Source: PUPG01 sp041686485 (lineage in GTDB: Bacteria; Bacteroidota; Bacteroidia; Bacteroidales; UBA7960). Taken from it: DNA of 64,000 nt. Below are positions 51,250 through 59,557 of the stretch, piece by piece. The notes under the pieces were generated by a model. That model was not told the DNA's origin, made no database searches, and saw only the letters and a program-made list of their open reading frames with translations. Numbering within the stretch: position 1 is the first letter of the stretch; each line of letters starts with the position of its first letter. The position numbers and the translations under genes were made by a program. The stretch lies in NCBI GenBank assembly GCA_041686485.1, contig JAWLDT010000004.1:1-64000 (forward strand). Reading direction: 5' to 3'.

Positions 51250-52630
51250 GGGTGTTTTCCTCCATAAAATAGAGGTGGTAATCTTCTGAGTAAAAGCTGT
51301 ATACATAGGCAAAATCAATAAAATAGGAGCTTTCACGCAGGCCGAATCCGGTTGAAATAACCTGGCGTTCTCCATCATTAATGTCGCCTTTATACGGACT
51401 GGCATAAAATCCATAACCTGCTCGTAAAACGACAGGGTCTATAATGTATTCACCACCAACACGGAAACTGTGCTGGGTGGTAAAAGATTCCCGAATGGTT
51501 TTATTTTCTTCAGAAAACAAATGCTGGCTGCTTCTTAACCTTGCCTTGGTGTAATCAGTAAATTCATAATCAAAGCTTAACAGCCCTGCATTGCCGAAAA
51601 CCAACCCAATGCTGCCTATAGCTTTCAGCGGTGTGTTCAGTTCATAATCGAACCGCCCATCAGGTGATTTTGCTTCCTGCGTATCATAGTCGAGGTTGAG
51701 GTCAGACCGAATGGTTGACTGGTATTTGTCGGTCAATTCATAGAAGGTGGGTGAATGAAAAGCTCCGCCCAATCTCACAAAGTCATTAACTCGCAGTATG
51801 GCACCAAATTTAAAGTTGTAGCCGGATCCGGATGTTTTCAGGTTGTTGATGTAGGTCATACTGTTGAACACTTCATTCAGTTGTTCTGTGTCTGATTCTT
51901 CAAAGATGCTTTCTTCTTCATAGGATACAGAAGGAAAGCCAACCGAGGCGCCCAGGTAAAGCCGGTCGGCATAATTGGCGCCCATTGAAAGAATGAATTC
52001 TCGCACGGAGCCTGAGGTATTGGTTTCCTGGCGTTGACGAACATTATCTTCCATATCGATAAAAAAGCCGTCATCATCTTCGCCGAGCAGCCAGGTTTCC
52101 CATGCCAGTTCGGTAGAGAAAGGATCCAGGTTCTCAACATGCCCTTCCCTGTTAGCCTGTTCAAGAATGCTTGCCATTTGCGAACTGTAAGGGTTGAAGC
52201 CGTCGGCGATCCAACGGTCGTTGAAGTTGTTGTGGCGGTTGATGCCCAGTCCCAGGTTGATGAACTGCCACCCGTCATTATTATCCTGATTGCCGGTAGG
52301 AAATGTAAATACGAGCCCCACATTATTCAGGTTGAAATCATATTTCATGTCCTCTTCAGGATTGTCAAAAAACCGGGTTTCCGCCTGATTATAATGCAGG
52401 GCTGGTGTTATTGTAAATTCGGAACTTCTGTAAATCCCGAGACCGGCCGGGTTTATGCTCAGACTTGAGAAATCGCCGCCCAGGGCACCAAAAGCTCCGC
52501 CCATAGACACAAAACGGGCTGTTCCACCGGGAAACAGTTGGGAGTATCGCAGAGCGTCCATTTCATTTTGCGGAAAGGCGGATGGTAAAAGAAATAAGCC
52601 AATGATCAGCGTAAAAAGTGTCTTTTTCAT
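51179..52630 (-). CDS. OmpP1/FadL family outer-membrane protein
   Basis: 483 residues from the ATG at 52630 (an ATG at 52690 would add 20 residues of repetitive sequence ahead of the signal peptide MKKTLFTLIIGLFLLPSAFPQ). Family pattern: ALRYSQLFPGGTARFVSMGGAFGALGGDFSSLSINPAGLGIY near 26-67, the FadL-type N-terminal plug, then a long barrel of alternating strands ending TVGWRL. Transports hydrophobic molecules across the outer membrane in E. coli FadL; substrate here unknown. Conserved near proS in the phylum. The end is intact at 51179 in the contig after the gap. Confidence 0.9.
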   Translation of the reverse strand: MKKTLFTLIIGLFLLPSAFPQNEMDALRYSQLFPGGTARFVSMGGAFGALGGDFSSLSINPAGLGIYRSSEFTITPALHYNQAETRFFDNPEEDMKYDFNLNNVGLVFTFPTGNQDNNDGWQFINLGLGINRHNNFNDRWIADGFNPYSSQMASILEQANREGHVENLDPFSTELAWETWLLGEDDDGFFIDMEDNVRQRQETNTSGSVREFILSMGANYADRLYLGASVGFPSVSYEEESIFEESDTEQLNEVFNSMTYINNLKTSGSGYNFKFGAILRVNDFVRLGGAFHSPTFYELTDKYQSTIRSDLNLDYDTQEAKSPDGRFDYELNTPLKAIGSIGLVFGNAGLLSFDYEFTDYTKARLRSSQHLFSEENKTIRESFTTQHSFRVGGEYIIDPVVLRAGYGFYASPYKGDINDGERQVISTGFGLRESSYFIDFAYVYSFYSEDYHLYFMEENTPNEPVVARDFYSGVFRLTVGWRL

Positions 52631-52673
52631 TGTTTTATATATCTTAGGGGTTTTATAAATCTTATGGGGTTTG

Positions 52674-52716
52674 AAAAACCCCCCCGGCACAAAGGGATGC
52701 TTATATGCCGGGAGGG
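52674..52716 (-). terminator. Intrinsic terminator after the Tyr/Gly/Ser-rich lipoprotein gene
   Basis: CCCCCCCGGCA (52679-52689) pairs with TGCCGGGAGGG (52706-52716), 11 bp with one mismatch; on the minus strand it is followed by five Ts (52678-52674). It isolates the lipoprotein gene from OmpP1. Confidence 0.7.
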
Positions 52717-52754
52717 CGGTTATTATTATAGGAGGAGCATATCAACGCTGGTGA

Positions 52755-54398
52755 TTAGTTGTTTTTTCTGCCCCCGGAGGATCCACTGCTACTTTTTGAA
52801 GATGAGCTTCTGGAAGAACTGCCTCTTGAAGAACTACCTGAACTTCTGGAGGAGGAGCTGCTTCTGGATGATCCGACTGATCCTCTTGAGGAAGAACTGC
52901 TACGTGATGGTCTGGCGCTGCTTCTTGATGAAGAACCTGATGACCTTGACGGGCTGGTGCTTGATCTTGAAGATTGCCTGCTCGGCGGTGAATAGCTTGG
53001 CCGTCCCCTGTTGGTACGCGATGGCGTAGCCCTCTCATTATTAGATGATCTGGAAGAAGGCCGGTTGACATCAGGCCGTCTGGCACTTGAAGGTCTGGCC
53101 CTCTGGGGAGAGCTGGGCTGCTGATAGCTGGGTGAGGCATACGTCCTTGGAACTATATAGTTTGATCTGTCTCCTTCGACATTTCTCTCAGGGCTGGACT
53201 GTTCAGGACGGCTGTATCGTTGCGAGGAGCCTCTTTCATACTGCTCTCTTGTGGTGGCACGGTAATCCTCCATCCGTTTTTCGGGTTGGTATGCTTCCCG
53301 GGCTTCTCTGGACTGTTGTGGTCTTTCTCTTTGGGCACTTTCCGGCGATGCTGTTTCTGCATCACGTGAGGTGGCTGATTTTGTTTCTTCCGTGGTGGTT
53401 GTTCTTGCTTCTTCTCTGCTTTCCTGGGTACGTGTTGTCCTTTCAGGGCGGGATTCAGCCACTTCCCGTTCTGCGGTTCTGTTCTGTCCGGAAGTTGATG
53501 CGGACCTTTCATCTGCTAACCGGCGTTTGCCATCTTCATCACGGTAAGTGCGTTCCTCAAACCTTTCGGCAAAAGTAGTGCGGGAGCGATTGTCGCGATT
53601 GTCAACTGTTCGTCCGATGGTACTTCCGGTTGACCCCCGGGGGCCATAATGGTAATCGGCCAGGGTGCCGTCAAAGCTGTTATAGAAGTATTGAGGGTAT
53701 CCCCAATAGCCGTAGCCGCCATATCCATGATGCAGTCCGTGCATAAAACCATAATAGTAGCCACTCATATAACCGCCGTATCCCCCGAATCCCGGATACC
53801 CCCAGTGGCCGTAAGCCCAGTAAGGGTTGTAATAATGGTAGGGGGTATAATAGCCTCCAAAATAAAGTGGTGATGGACTAAATCCCATGTAAATACTGGT
53901 GCCGAAAAAATAGGGATGATGGCCGTAAAAATACATGTTGGTATAAAAAGGATCATAGTAGCGAGGTGTTAAATAACCTCTGTGGAAACGTCTGATCCTG
54001 GCAGCGTATGAATAGTCGTAGTAATCGCCATAGTAGTAATTATGCACGATGTTGCCCTCATCATCATAATAAGCCTCATCATCATAATACTCAACGGTGT
54101 CGGTGTTATTATTATTGGTGTAATAGGCATCATCGTCGCCGGCGTATGCTTGCTGGTTATCTGTGTGTTGAGCCTGCTGGTTAGCCGTGGCGCTTTCCTG
54201 ACCTTCTTCAACAACTTCTACAACACGTCCGCGTTCTTCTGTTGTTTCACGTTCTGTCTGTGCTGTATCACCGCCACGGGTCAGCCCCGGGCTATAATAA
54301 ACATCATCGGAGTTTGCCGTGGTATCGTAAGTTGATGAACAACTTGTCGCAACCAACGCCAACAGTAGTACACCTGTAATTTTTAGCAGCGTTTTCAT
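52755..54398 (-). CDS. Lipoprotein with Tyr/Gly-rich centre and Ser/Arg-rich C-terminus
   Basis: 547 residues from the ATG at 54398. The lipoprotein signal ends in the lipobox ALVATSC (Cys at about 20). Residues about 130-245 are rich in Tyr, Gly, Phe, Pro and His (WGYPGFGGYGG-type repeats, likely amyloid-like or aromatic adhesive). Residues about 270-545 are rich in Ser, Arg and Pro, ending in an RSSSSS-type low-complexity tail. Unusually for this genome a Shine-Dalgarno AAGGAGGA sits 7-8 nt before the ATG, implying strong translation. No assigned family; a surface or envelope role is inferred. Divergent from proS. Confidence 0.8.
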   Translation of the reverse strand: MKTLLKITGVLLLALVATSCSSTYDTTANSDDVYYSPGLTRGGDTAQTERETTEERGRVVEVVEEGQESATANQQAQHTDNQQAYAGDDDAYYTNNNNTDTVEYYDDEAYYDDEGNIVHNYYYGDYYDYSYAARIRRFHRGYLTPRYYDPFYTNMYFYGHHPYFFGTSIYMGFSPSPLYFGGYYTPYHYYNPYWAYGHWGYPGFGGYGGYMSGYYYGFMHGLHHGYGGYGYWGYPQYFYNSFDGTLADYHYGPRGSTGSTIGRTVDNRDNRSRTTFAERFEERTYRDEDGKRRLADERSASTSGQNRTAEREVAESRPERTTRTQESREEARTTTTEETKSATSRDAETASPESAQRERPQQSREAREAYQPEKRMEDYRATTREQYERGSSQRYSRPEQSSPERNVEGDRSNYIVPRTYASPSYQQPSSPQRARPSSARRPDVNRPSSRSSNNERATPSRTNRGRPSYSPPSRQSSRSSTSPSRSSGSSSRSSARPSRSSSSSRGSVGSSRSSSSSRSSGSSSRGSSSRSSSSKSSSGSSGGRKNN

Positions 54399-54431
54399 GA
54401 CATATCCTCCTTGTTTGTTGTTTGGTTTATA

Positions 54432-54439
54432 CAAAGTTA
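54432..54439 (-). promoter_or_regulatory. Candidate -7 box (TAACTTTG) for the Ser/Arg-rich lipoprotein
   Basis: Exact TAnnTTTG on the minus strand, 34 bp before the ATG; predicted leader about 27 nt containing the AAGGAGGA site. No clear TTTG at -33. Confidence 0.45.
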
Positions 54440-54454
54440 ATAACTATCACCGAC

Positions 54455-54470
54455 TTTTTTGTTAAATTTG
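54455..54470 (+). promoter_or_regulatory. Candidate promoter of proS (TTTTTTGTTAAATTTG)
   Basis: A TAAATTTG -7 box at 54463-54470 within a 16-bp stretch identical to 59472-59487 upstream of rpoN. About 50 bp before the ATG at 54521. Confidence 0.5.
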
Positions 54471-54520
54471 CCGGGTTATTCCTATTTTTAAAACATCAAA
54501 TTCTATACCAAAGGCAACAC

Positions 54521-55999
54521 ATGGCTAAAGATTTTTCCACAAGAGAAGAGAATTATTCCAAATGGTATAATGATATTGTTCAACGTGCCGGCCTGGCTGA
54601 AAGTTCGGCTGTAAGGGGATGTATGGTTATTAAGCCCTATGGATATGCCATATGGGAAAAAATGCAGGCTGCACTGGACACCATGTTTAAAGATACCGGG
54701 CATTCGAACGCTTACTTCCCGCTTTTCATTCCAAAATCTTTCTTCAGCAAAGAGGCGGATCATGTAGAAGGGTTTGCCAAAGAGTGTGCGGTGGTCACCC
54801 ATTATCGTTTAAAGAATGACCCGGAAGGGAAGGGCATCGTGGTAGATGACAATGCCCGCCTGGAAGAGGAGTTGGTTGTACGCCCTACTTCGGAGACCAT
54901 CATATGGGATACCTACCGGCATTGGGTACAGTCGTACCGTGACCTGCCGATCCTGGTCAACCAGTGGGCCAATGTTGTTCGTTGGGAGATGCGGACCCGC
55001 ATGTTTCTGCGGACTTCGGAGTTTCTCTGGCAGGAAGGGCATACGGCACATGCCACTGAACAGGAGGCCATGGAGGAGACTTATCAAATGCTGGATGTGT
55101 ATGCTGATTTTGCGGAAAACCACATGGCAATCCCTGTCCTGAAAGGGGTCAAGTCTGAAAATGAACGTTTTGCCGGTGCTGTAGAGACTTTTTGCATTGA
55201 AGCGTTGATGCAGGATGGCAAAGCACTCCAGGCCGGAACCTCCCATTTTCTTGGTCAGAATTTTGCAAAAGCCTTTGATGTAAAATTTGCTGATAAACAG
55301 GGTGGTCTCGAGTATGTGTGGGCTACTTCATGGGGCGTATCAACAAGGCTTGTAGGCGCCCTGATCATGGCCCATTCTGATGATCACGGTCTTGTGTTGC
55401 CTCCCAGGCTGGCTCCCATACAGGTGGTGATCGTGCCGATCTATAAAAATGACGAGCAGTATGAAAAGGTTCGGAGCAAAGCCAAAGAGATCAAAGATCG
55501 CCTCCGTAAGCAAGGTGTCCGGGTGAAGCTGGATGATCGCGACACCCATAAACCGGGCTGGAAATTTAATGAGTATGAGTTCAAGGGTGTTCCGGTGCGT
55601 TTGGCCATAGGTCCCCGTGATGTCGAAAACGGAACTGTAGAGCTGGCACGCAGAGACACCCTGAGCAAAGAGATCGTGTCCATGGATGAATTAAACCAGA
55701 CAATTGAAACCTTGCTGGTTACAATTCAGGACGCACTATACCAGCGTGCATTATCGTTTAGAGAGGAGAACACCAGAAAAGCCGACAGCTGGGATGAGTT
55801 TAAACGGATATTGGATGATAAGGGAGGATTCATTCTGGCCCATTGGGATGGTACCGCTGAAACCGAACAAAAAATAAAGGATGAAACCAGGGCAACAATA
55901 CGTTGTATTCCCTTTGAAGATGGTTCGGAAGAAAAAGGTTCCTGTATTTACTCAGGAAAGCCGTCGAAACGCCGCGTTGTATTTGCGCGGGCATACTAA
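54521..55999 (+). CDS. proS: Prolyl-tRNA synthetase (short, archaeal/eukaryal type)
   Basis: 492 residues from the ATG at 54521; the longer frame from 54422 overlaps the divergent promoter. It is the short ProS lacking the inserted editing domain, as usual in Bacteroidota. Class II motifs: RGCMVIKPYGYAIWEKMQ near 29-46, VRPTSETIIWDTYRHW near 118-133, motif 2 WEMRTRMFLRTSEFLWQEGHTAH near 156-178, and motif 3 AHSDDHGLVLPPRLAPIQV near 288-306. The C-terminal anticodon-binding domain and a zinc-type end follow. ATG start. Confidence 0.96.
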   Translation: MAKDFSTREENYSKWYNDIVQRAGLAESSAVRGCMVIKPYGYAIWEKMQAALDTMFKDTGHSNAYFPLFIPKSFFSKEADHVEGFAKECAVVTHYRLKNDPEGKGIVVDDNARLEEELVVRPTSETIIWDTYRHWVQSYRDLPILVNQWANVVRWEMRTRMFLRTSEFLWQEGHTAHATEQEAMEETYQMLDVYADFAENHMAIPVLKGVKSENERFAGAVETFCIEALMQDGKALQAGTSHFLGQNFAKAFDVKFADKQGGLEYVWATSWGVSTRLVGALIMAHSDDHGLVLPPRLAPIQVVIVPIYKNDEQYEKVRSKAKEIKDRLRKQGVRVKLDDRDTHKPGWKFNEYEFKGVPVRLAIGPRDVENGTVELARRDTLSKEIVSMDELNQTIETLLVTIQDALYQRALSFREENTRKADSWDEFKRILDDKGGFILAHWDGTAETEQKIKDETRATIRCIPFEDGSEEKGSCIYSGKPSKRRVVFARAY

Positions 56000-56053
56000 G
56001 CATAGTAAAAATATCGGTTTCAGGAACATGATCACCAAAATCATTTTGTAAAG

Positions 56054-56572
56054 ATGGCTATTTACATGTACCGGATTGCTTACGCCTTATTGGCTGTTTG
56101 TTTGATAGGGTGGATATCTGCTGCTGGAAATGCTTTGCCGGAAGGCCCTGATTTCCAAAGCGCAGACACCCTGTTGCTTGATTCACTGGATGAACGGGTA
56201 TTACCTGTGGATACGGCCGAAACATTACACCCACTCAGGTGGGAGTATGTTGAGCAGGATCCCCTGGCAGCTTATCTGCTATTGGCTCACCGTGAGGCTG
56301 TTAGTCAACAAAGAGGCATTCCCGGTTATCGTGTGCACCTTTACATGGATTCGGGCAATCAGGCCCGCCTTAACACCCAGCGTGAACAGTCCGATTTTGA
56401 AGAAAAATACCCGGCAATCAATTCCTATATCGTATACGATGAACCCTACTTTAAACTACGGGTAGGGGACTTCCTGACCAGGCTTGACGCGCGGCGGTTC
56501 CTTGAGGAAATCAAAAAAGACTACACAGCCGCCTATATCGTGATCGACAGAATCAATTTCCCCGAATTATAG
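56054..56572 (+). CDS. SPOR-domain protein
   Basis: 172 residues: N-terminal signal peptide or membrane anchor (MYRIAYALLAVCLIGWISAAG) with a charged linker, then a SPOR-like domain at about 93-168 (PGYRVHLYMDSGNQARLNTQREQSDFEEKY... YFKLRVGDFLTRLDARRFLEEIKKDYTAAYIV). SPOR domains bind denuded septal peptidoglycan, so a cell-division site role is inferred. It follows proS at 54 bp, and is convergent with fbaA. ATG start. Confidence 0.85.
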   Translation: MAIYMYRIAYALLAVCLIGWISAAGNALPEGPDFQSADTLLLDSLDERVLPVDTAETLHPLRWEYVEQDPLAAYLLLAHREAVSQQRGIPGYRVHLYMDSGNQARLNTQREQSDFEEKYPAINSYIVYDEPYFKLRVGDFLTRLDARRFLEEIKKDYTAAYIVIDRINFPEL

Positions 56573-56598
56573 TCCCAGGCCAGGTTGTTGTGTCCTGA

Positions 56599-57678
56599 TC
56601 AATTTCTGTTAGCGGCATTGAGGTCTTCAAAGGCCTTCATCAGTCTGTCGCGCATGCTTTCTTCGCCTTTCCGCAACCAGGCCCGCGGATCGTAGTATTT
56701 CTTGTTAGGCTTGGTTTCCCCTTCCGGGTTACCAATCTGATCCTGCAGATAATCTTTATAATCGTGATAGTAACCTTTCACCCCATTCCAGAAGGCCCAC
56801 TGTGTGTCTGTGTCGATATTCATCTTGATCACACCATATGAAATGGCCTCACGGATATCTTCCTGGCTCGATCCACTGCCGCCGTGAAACACAAAATTAA
56901 CCGGGTTGGTGCCTGTGCCAAGATTTTCCTGGATGTAGGCCTGGGAGTTTTTCAGGATGACCGGCTGCAGCTTTACATTGCCGGGCTTGTAAACGCCATG
57001 TACATTGCCAAAAGCAGCAGCGATGGTGAAGTTATCGGAGACCTCCGAAAGTGCTTTATACATGTTGGCCACCTCTTCGGGCTGTGTATATAATTTTGAG
57101 CTGTCGATATCGGTATGGTCCACGCCGTCTTCCTCACCGCCGGTAACGCCGAGCTCCACCTCAAGTCCTATGCCCATTTTGCTCATACGCTCAAGATAGT
57201 GCCTGCTGATGGCGATGTTATCTTCCAGGCTTTCTTCAGAAAGGTCAAGCATGTGGGAGCTGAACAGGGGGGATCCGGTGGCCTCAAAATATTCTTCATT
57301 TGCTTCCATCAGGCCATCAATCCAGGGAAGCAGCTTTTTTGCAGCATGATCGGTATGCAGAATAACCCGGGCACCGTAAGCTTTGGCCATCACATGGATG
57401 TGCCGGGCGCCTGCCACTGCACCTGCCACCGCAGCGGCATGGTTGTCGTTCGGAAGGGCTTTCCCCGCAAAAAAACGGGCACCTCCGTTAGAAAACTGGA
57501 TGATTACCGGGGAGTTTATCGCCACAGCAGCTTCCAAAACGGCGTTAATCGAGTTGGTGCCGATAATATTTACCGCAGGCAGGGCAAACTGATGTTCCTT
57601 TGCTATACGGTAAACCTCACGCACATGTTTACCGGTTAATACACCGGGTTCAATATGATCCATGAATCTCTTTGTCAT
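56599..57678 (-). CDS. fbaA: Class II fructose-bisphosphate aldolase
   Basis: Zinc-dependent cleavage of fructose 1,6-bisphosphate in glycolysis. 359 residues, the class IIA (E. coli FbaA) length. Seen: IQFSNGGARFFAGK near 60-73, LHTDHAAKKLLPWIDG near 106-121, with zinc-site His and Asp, GLEVELGVTGGEEDGVDH near 172-189, ALSEVSDNFTIAAAFGNVHGVYKPG near 209-233 with a zinc His, VFHGGSGSS near 263-271, and NIDTDTQWAFW. ATG start; a TAATTTTG box lies upstream at 57721-57728 on the minus strand. Confidence 0.96.
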   Translation of the reverse strand: MTKRFMDHIEPGVLTGKHVREVYRIAKEHQFALPAVNIIGTNSINAVLEAAVAINSPVIIQFSNGGARFFAGKALPNDNHAAAVAGAVAGARHIHVMAKAYGARVILHTDHAAKKLLPWIDGLMEANEEYFEATGSPLFSSHMLDLSEESLEDNIAISRHYLERMSKMGIGLEVELGVTGGEEDGVDHTDIDSSKLYTQPEEVANMYKALSEVSDNFTIAAAFGNVHGVYKPGNVKLQPVILKNSQAYIQENLGTGTNPVNFVFHGGSGSSQEDIREAISYGVIKMNIDTDTQWAFWNGVKGYYHDYKDYLQDQIGNPEGETKPNKKYYDPRAWLRKGEESMRDRLMKAFEDLNAANRN

Positions 57679-57720
57679 ATCTTTTCTGATTTTGAATTTC
57701 TATCATTATGAACGAACTGA

Positions 57721-57728
57721 CAAAATTA
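57721..57728 (-). promoter_or_regulatory. Candidate -7 box (TAATTTTG) for fbaA
   Basis: Exact TAnnTTTG on the minus strand, 43 bp before the fbaA ATG. No matching -33 box. Confidence 0.4.
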
Positions 57729-57944
57729 AGAAATAAACACCTGTTTTTTCATTTTAGTGGCATATAATCCGATTCAATTAGGCATATCCAGCTAAATTTT
57801 CCGGGAATAACCGGGTTTGTTTTAAAAATTGCCACTGTTAATGCCACCAACAAGATAGAAGTTCTCCCGGAACAAAACCGCCGGCCGCTGATGGAATTAT
57901 AGAGAGAAATGCCTGCAGTAAGGCCTGCTTTCAAAAATTGATTG

Positions 57945-57952
57945 TATTTTTG
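57945..57952 (+). promoter_or_regulatory. Candidate -7 box (TATTTTTG) for asnS
   Basis: Exact TAnnTTTG match 88 bp before the asnS ATG at 58041; -33 not evident. Confidence 0.45.
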
Positions 57953-58040
57953 TGCGATCAACTTCGCGTCATAATGAGCAGACGCATAATCAGCAAACAT
58001 GCAGTTGTTTGCTTTTGTACTAATGGTAAATAATAGAAAC

Positions 58041-59450
58041 ATGATTTCATTAAAACGGCACAGGATTGTTGAACTGCTGAAAGAGGATGTCAGACATCTC
58101 CTTGACAAAGAGATTAATGTGAAAGGTTGGGTCAGGACCAGGCGGGGTAATAAAAATGTCGCTTTTATAGCACTCAATGACGGTTCCATCATCCATCACA
58201 TCCAGGTGGTGGTTGATGTACAATCTTTTCAGAATGATGCATTGTTACGTAATATTACCACCGGTTCATGCATATCGGTAAACGGTAAACTTGTCGAATC
58301 CCAGGGCAAGGGCCAGACCGTGGAGATACAGGCTTCGGAGATTCAACTGTATGGAAGCGCTGACCCTGATAAGTATCCGTTGCAAAAAAAAGGCCACAGC
58401 CTGGAGTTTTTACGGGAAATTGCCCACCTGAGGCCGCGTACCAATACGTTTGGCGCCATATTTCGTCTCCGGCATGCCGTGGCGTTTGCCATCCATAAAT
58501 TTTTCAACGATAACGGCTTCTATTACCTGCATACACCCATCATTACCGGATCTGATGCAGAAGGCGCCGGTGCCATGTTTCGCGTCACTACCCTCGACCT
58601 GACAAATGTCCCGCTCACAGCGGATGGGAAGGTCGACTTTAGTAAAGACTTTTTTGGGAAGGAAACAAACCTTACGGTATCCGGTCAGCTTGAAGGAGAA
58701 CTTGGCGCCCTGGCTTTATCCAACATATATACCTTTGGCCCCACCTTCAGGGCTGAAAACTCCAATACGTCCAGACATCTCTCCGAGTTTTGGATGGTCG
58801 AACCTGAAATGGCTTTCTATGATATTCATGACAACATGGATCTGGCCGAAGTATTTCTCAAATACATATGCAGGTATCTGCTGGAACACTGCGAAGATGA
58901 CCTGGCCTTCCTGCAGGATATGTATGACAAGGAGCTTATGGAACGGCTTCACTTTGTTGTGGATAATCAGTTTGAACGCCTGCTTTATTCCGATGCAGTG
59001 GAGATACTTGAAACATCCGGTCAGACTTTTGAATATCCGGTAAAGTGGGGCGTAGACCTGCAGTCGGAGCATGAACGCTACCTGGTAGAGCAGGAGTTTA
59101 AGAAGCCGGTGATCCTGACCGATTATCCCAAAGACATTAAAGCTTTTTATATGAAGCAGAATGATGATAACAGGACGGTGAGGGCCATGGATGTTTTGTT
59201 TCCCAAGATTGGAGAGATTATTGGTGGCTCGCAGCGGGAGGATGATTATGATAAGCTTTTTGCCAGGATCAAAGAATTGGGCATATACGAGGAGGATGTA
59301 TGGTGGTATCTTGAAACCCGGCAGTTTGGAACCGCTCCCCATAGTGGTTTTGGCCTTGGTTTTGAGCGGCTCATGCTTTTTGTAACAGGAATGGGAAATA
59401 TCCGCGATGTGATCCCGTTTCCCCGCACACCCCAGAATGCTGAATTTTGA
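58041..59450 (+). CDS. asnS: Asparaginyl-tRNA synthetase
   Basis: 469 residues from the ATG at 58041; the extension to 57999 adds no conserved sequence. N-terminal OB-fold anticodon domain (about 15-110: INVKGWVRTRRGNKNVAFIALNDGS), then class II catalytic core: RPRTNTFGAIFRLRHAV near 133-149, ITGSDAEGAGAMF near 172-184, motif 2 FGPTFRAENSNTSRHLSEFWMVEPEMAF near 232-260, and motif 3 SGFGLGFERLMLFVTGM near 435-451. Charges tRNA-Asn directly. ATG start; TAnnTTTG box at 57945. Confidence 0.96.
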   Translation: MISLKRHRIVELLKEDVRHLLDKEINVKGWVRTRRGNKNVAFIALNDGSIIHHIQVVVDVQSFQNDALLRNITTGSCISVNGKLVESQGKGQTVEIQASEIQLYGSADPDKYPLQKKGHSLEFLREIAHLRPRTNTFGAIFRLRHAVAFAIHKFFNDNGFYYLHTPIITGSDAEGAGAMFRVTTLDLTNVPLTADGKVDFSKDFFGKETNLTVSGQLEGELGALALSNIYTFGPTFRAENSNTSRHLSEFWMVEPEMAFYDIHDNMDLAEVFLKYICRYLLEHCEDDLAFLQDMYDKELMERLHFVVDNQFERLLYSDAVEILETSGQTFEYPVKWGVDLQSEHERYLVEQEFKKPVILTDYPKDIKAFYMKQNDDNRTVRAMDVLFPKIGEIIGGSQREDDYDKLFARIKELGIYEEDVWWYLETRQFGTAPHSGFGLGFERLMLFVTGMGNIRDVIPFPRTPQNAEF

Positions 59451-59471
59451 TATGGCTGTTATTTGTCATAG

Positions 59472-59487
59472 TTTTTTGTTAAATTTG
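59472..59487 (+). promoter_or_regulatory. Candidate promoter of rpoN (TTTTTTGTTAAATTTG)
   Basis: TAAATTTG -7 box at 59480-59487 within the same 16-bp stretch found before proS. About 70 bp before the ATG of rpoN. Confidence 0.5.
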
Positions 59488-59557
59488 ATTTGGCTTGAAA
59501 ATGGTTTGAAAAACAGACTTTTCCGGCTAATCATAACATGTAAATCCAACTATTATC

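Larger units (their letters stand above)
57679..58040. other. Divergent fbaA/asnS intergenic region
   Basis: 362 bp without a gene. On the fbaA side TAATTTTG (minus, 57721-57728) fits the -7 consensus. On the asnS side TATTTTTG at 57945-57952 does likewise. No repeat or RNA recognised. Confidence 0.5.
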
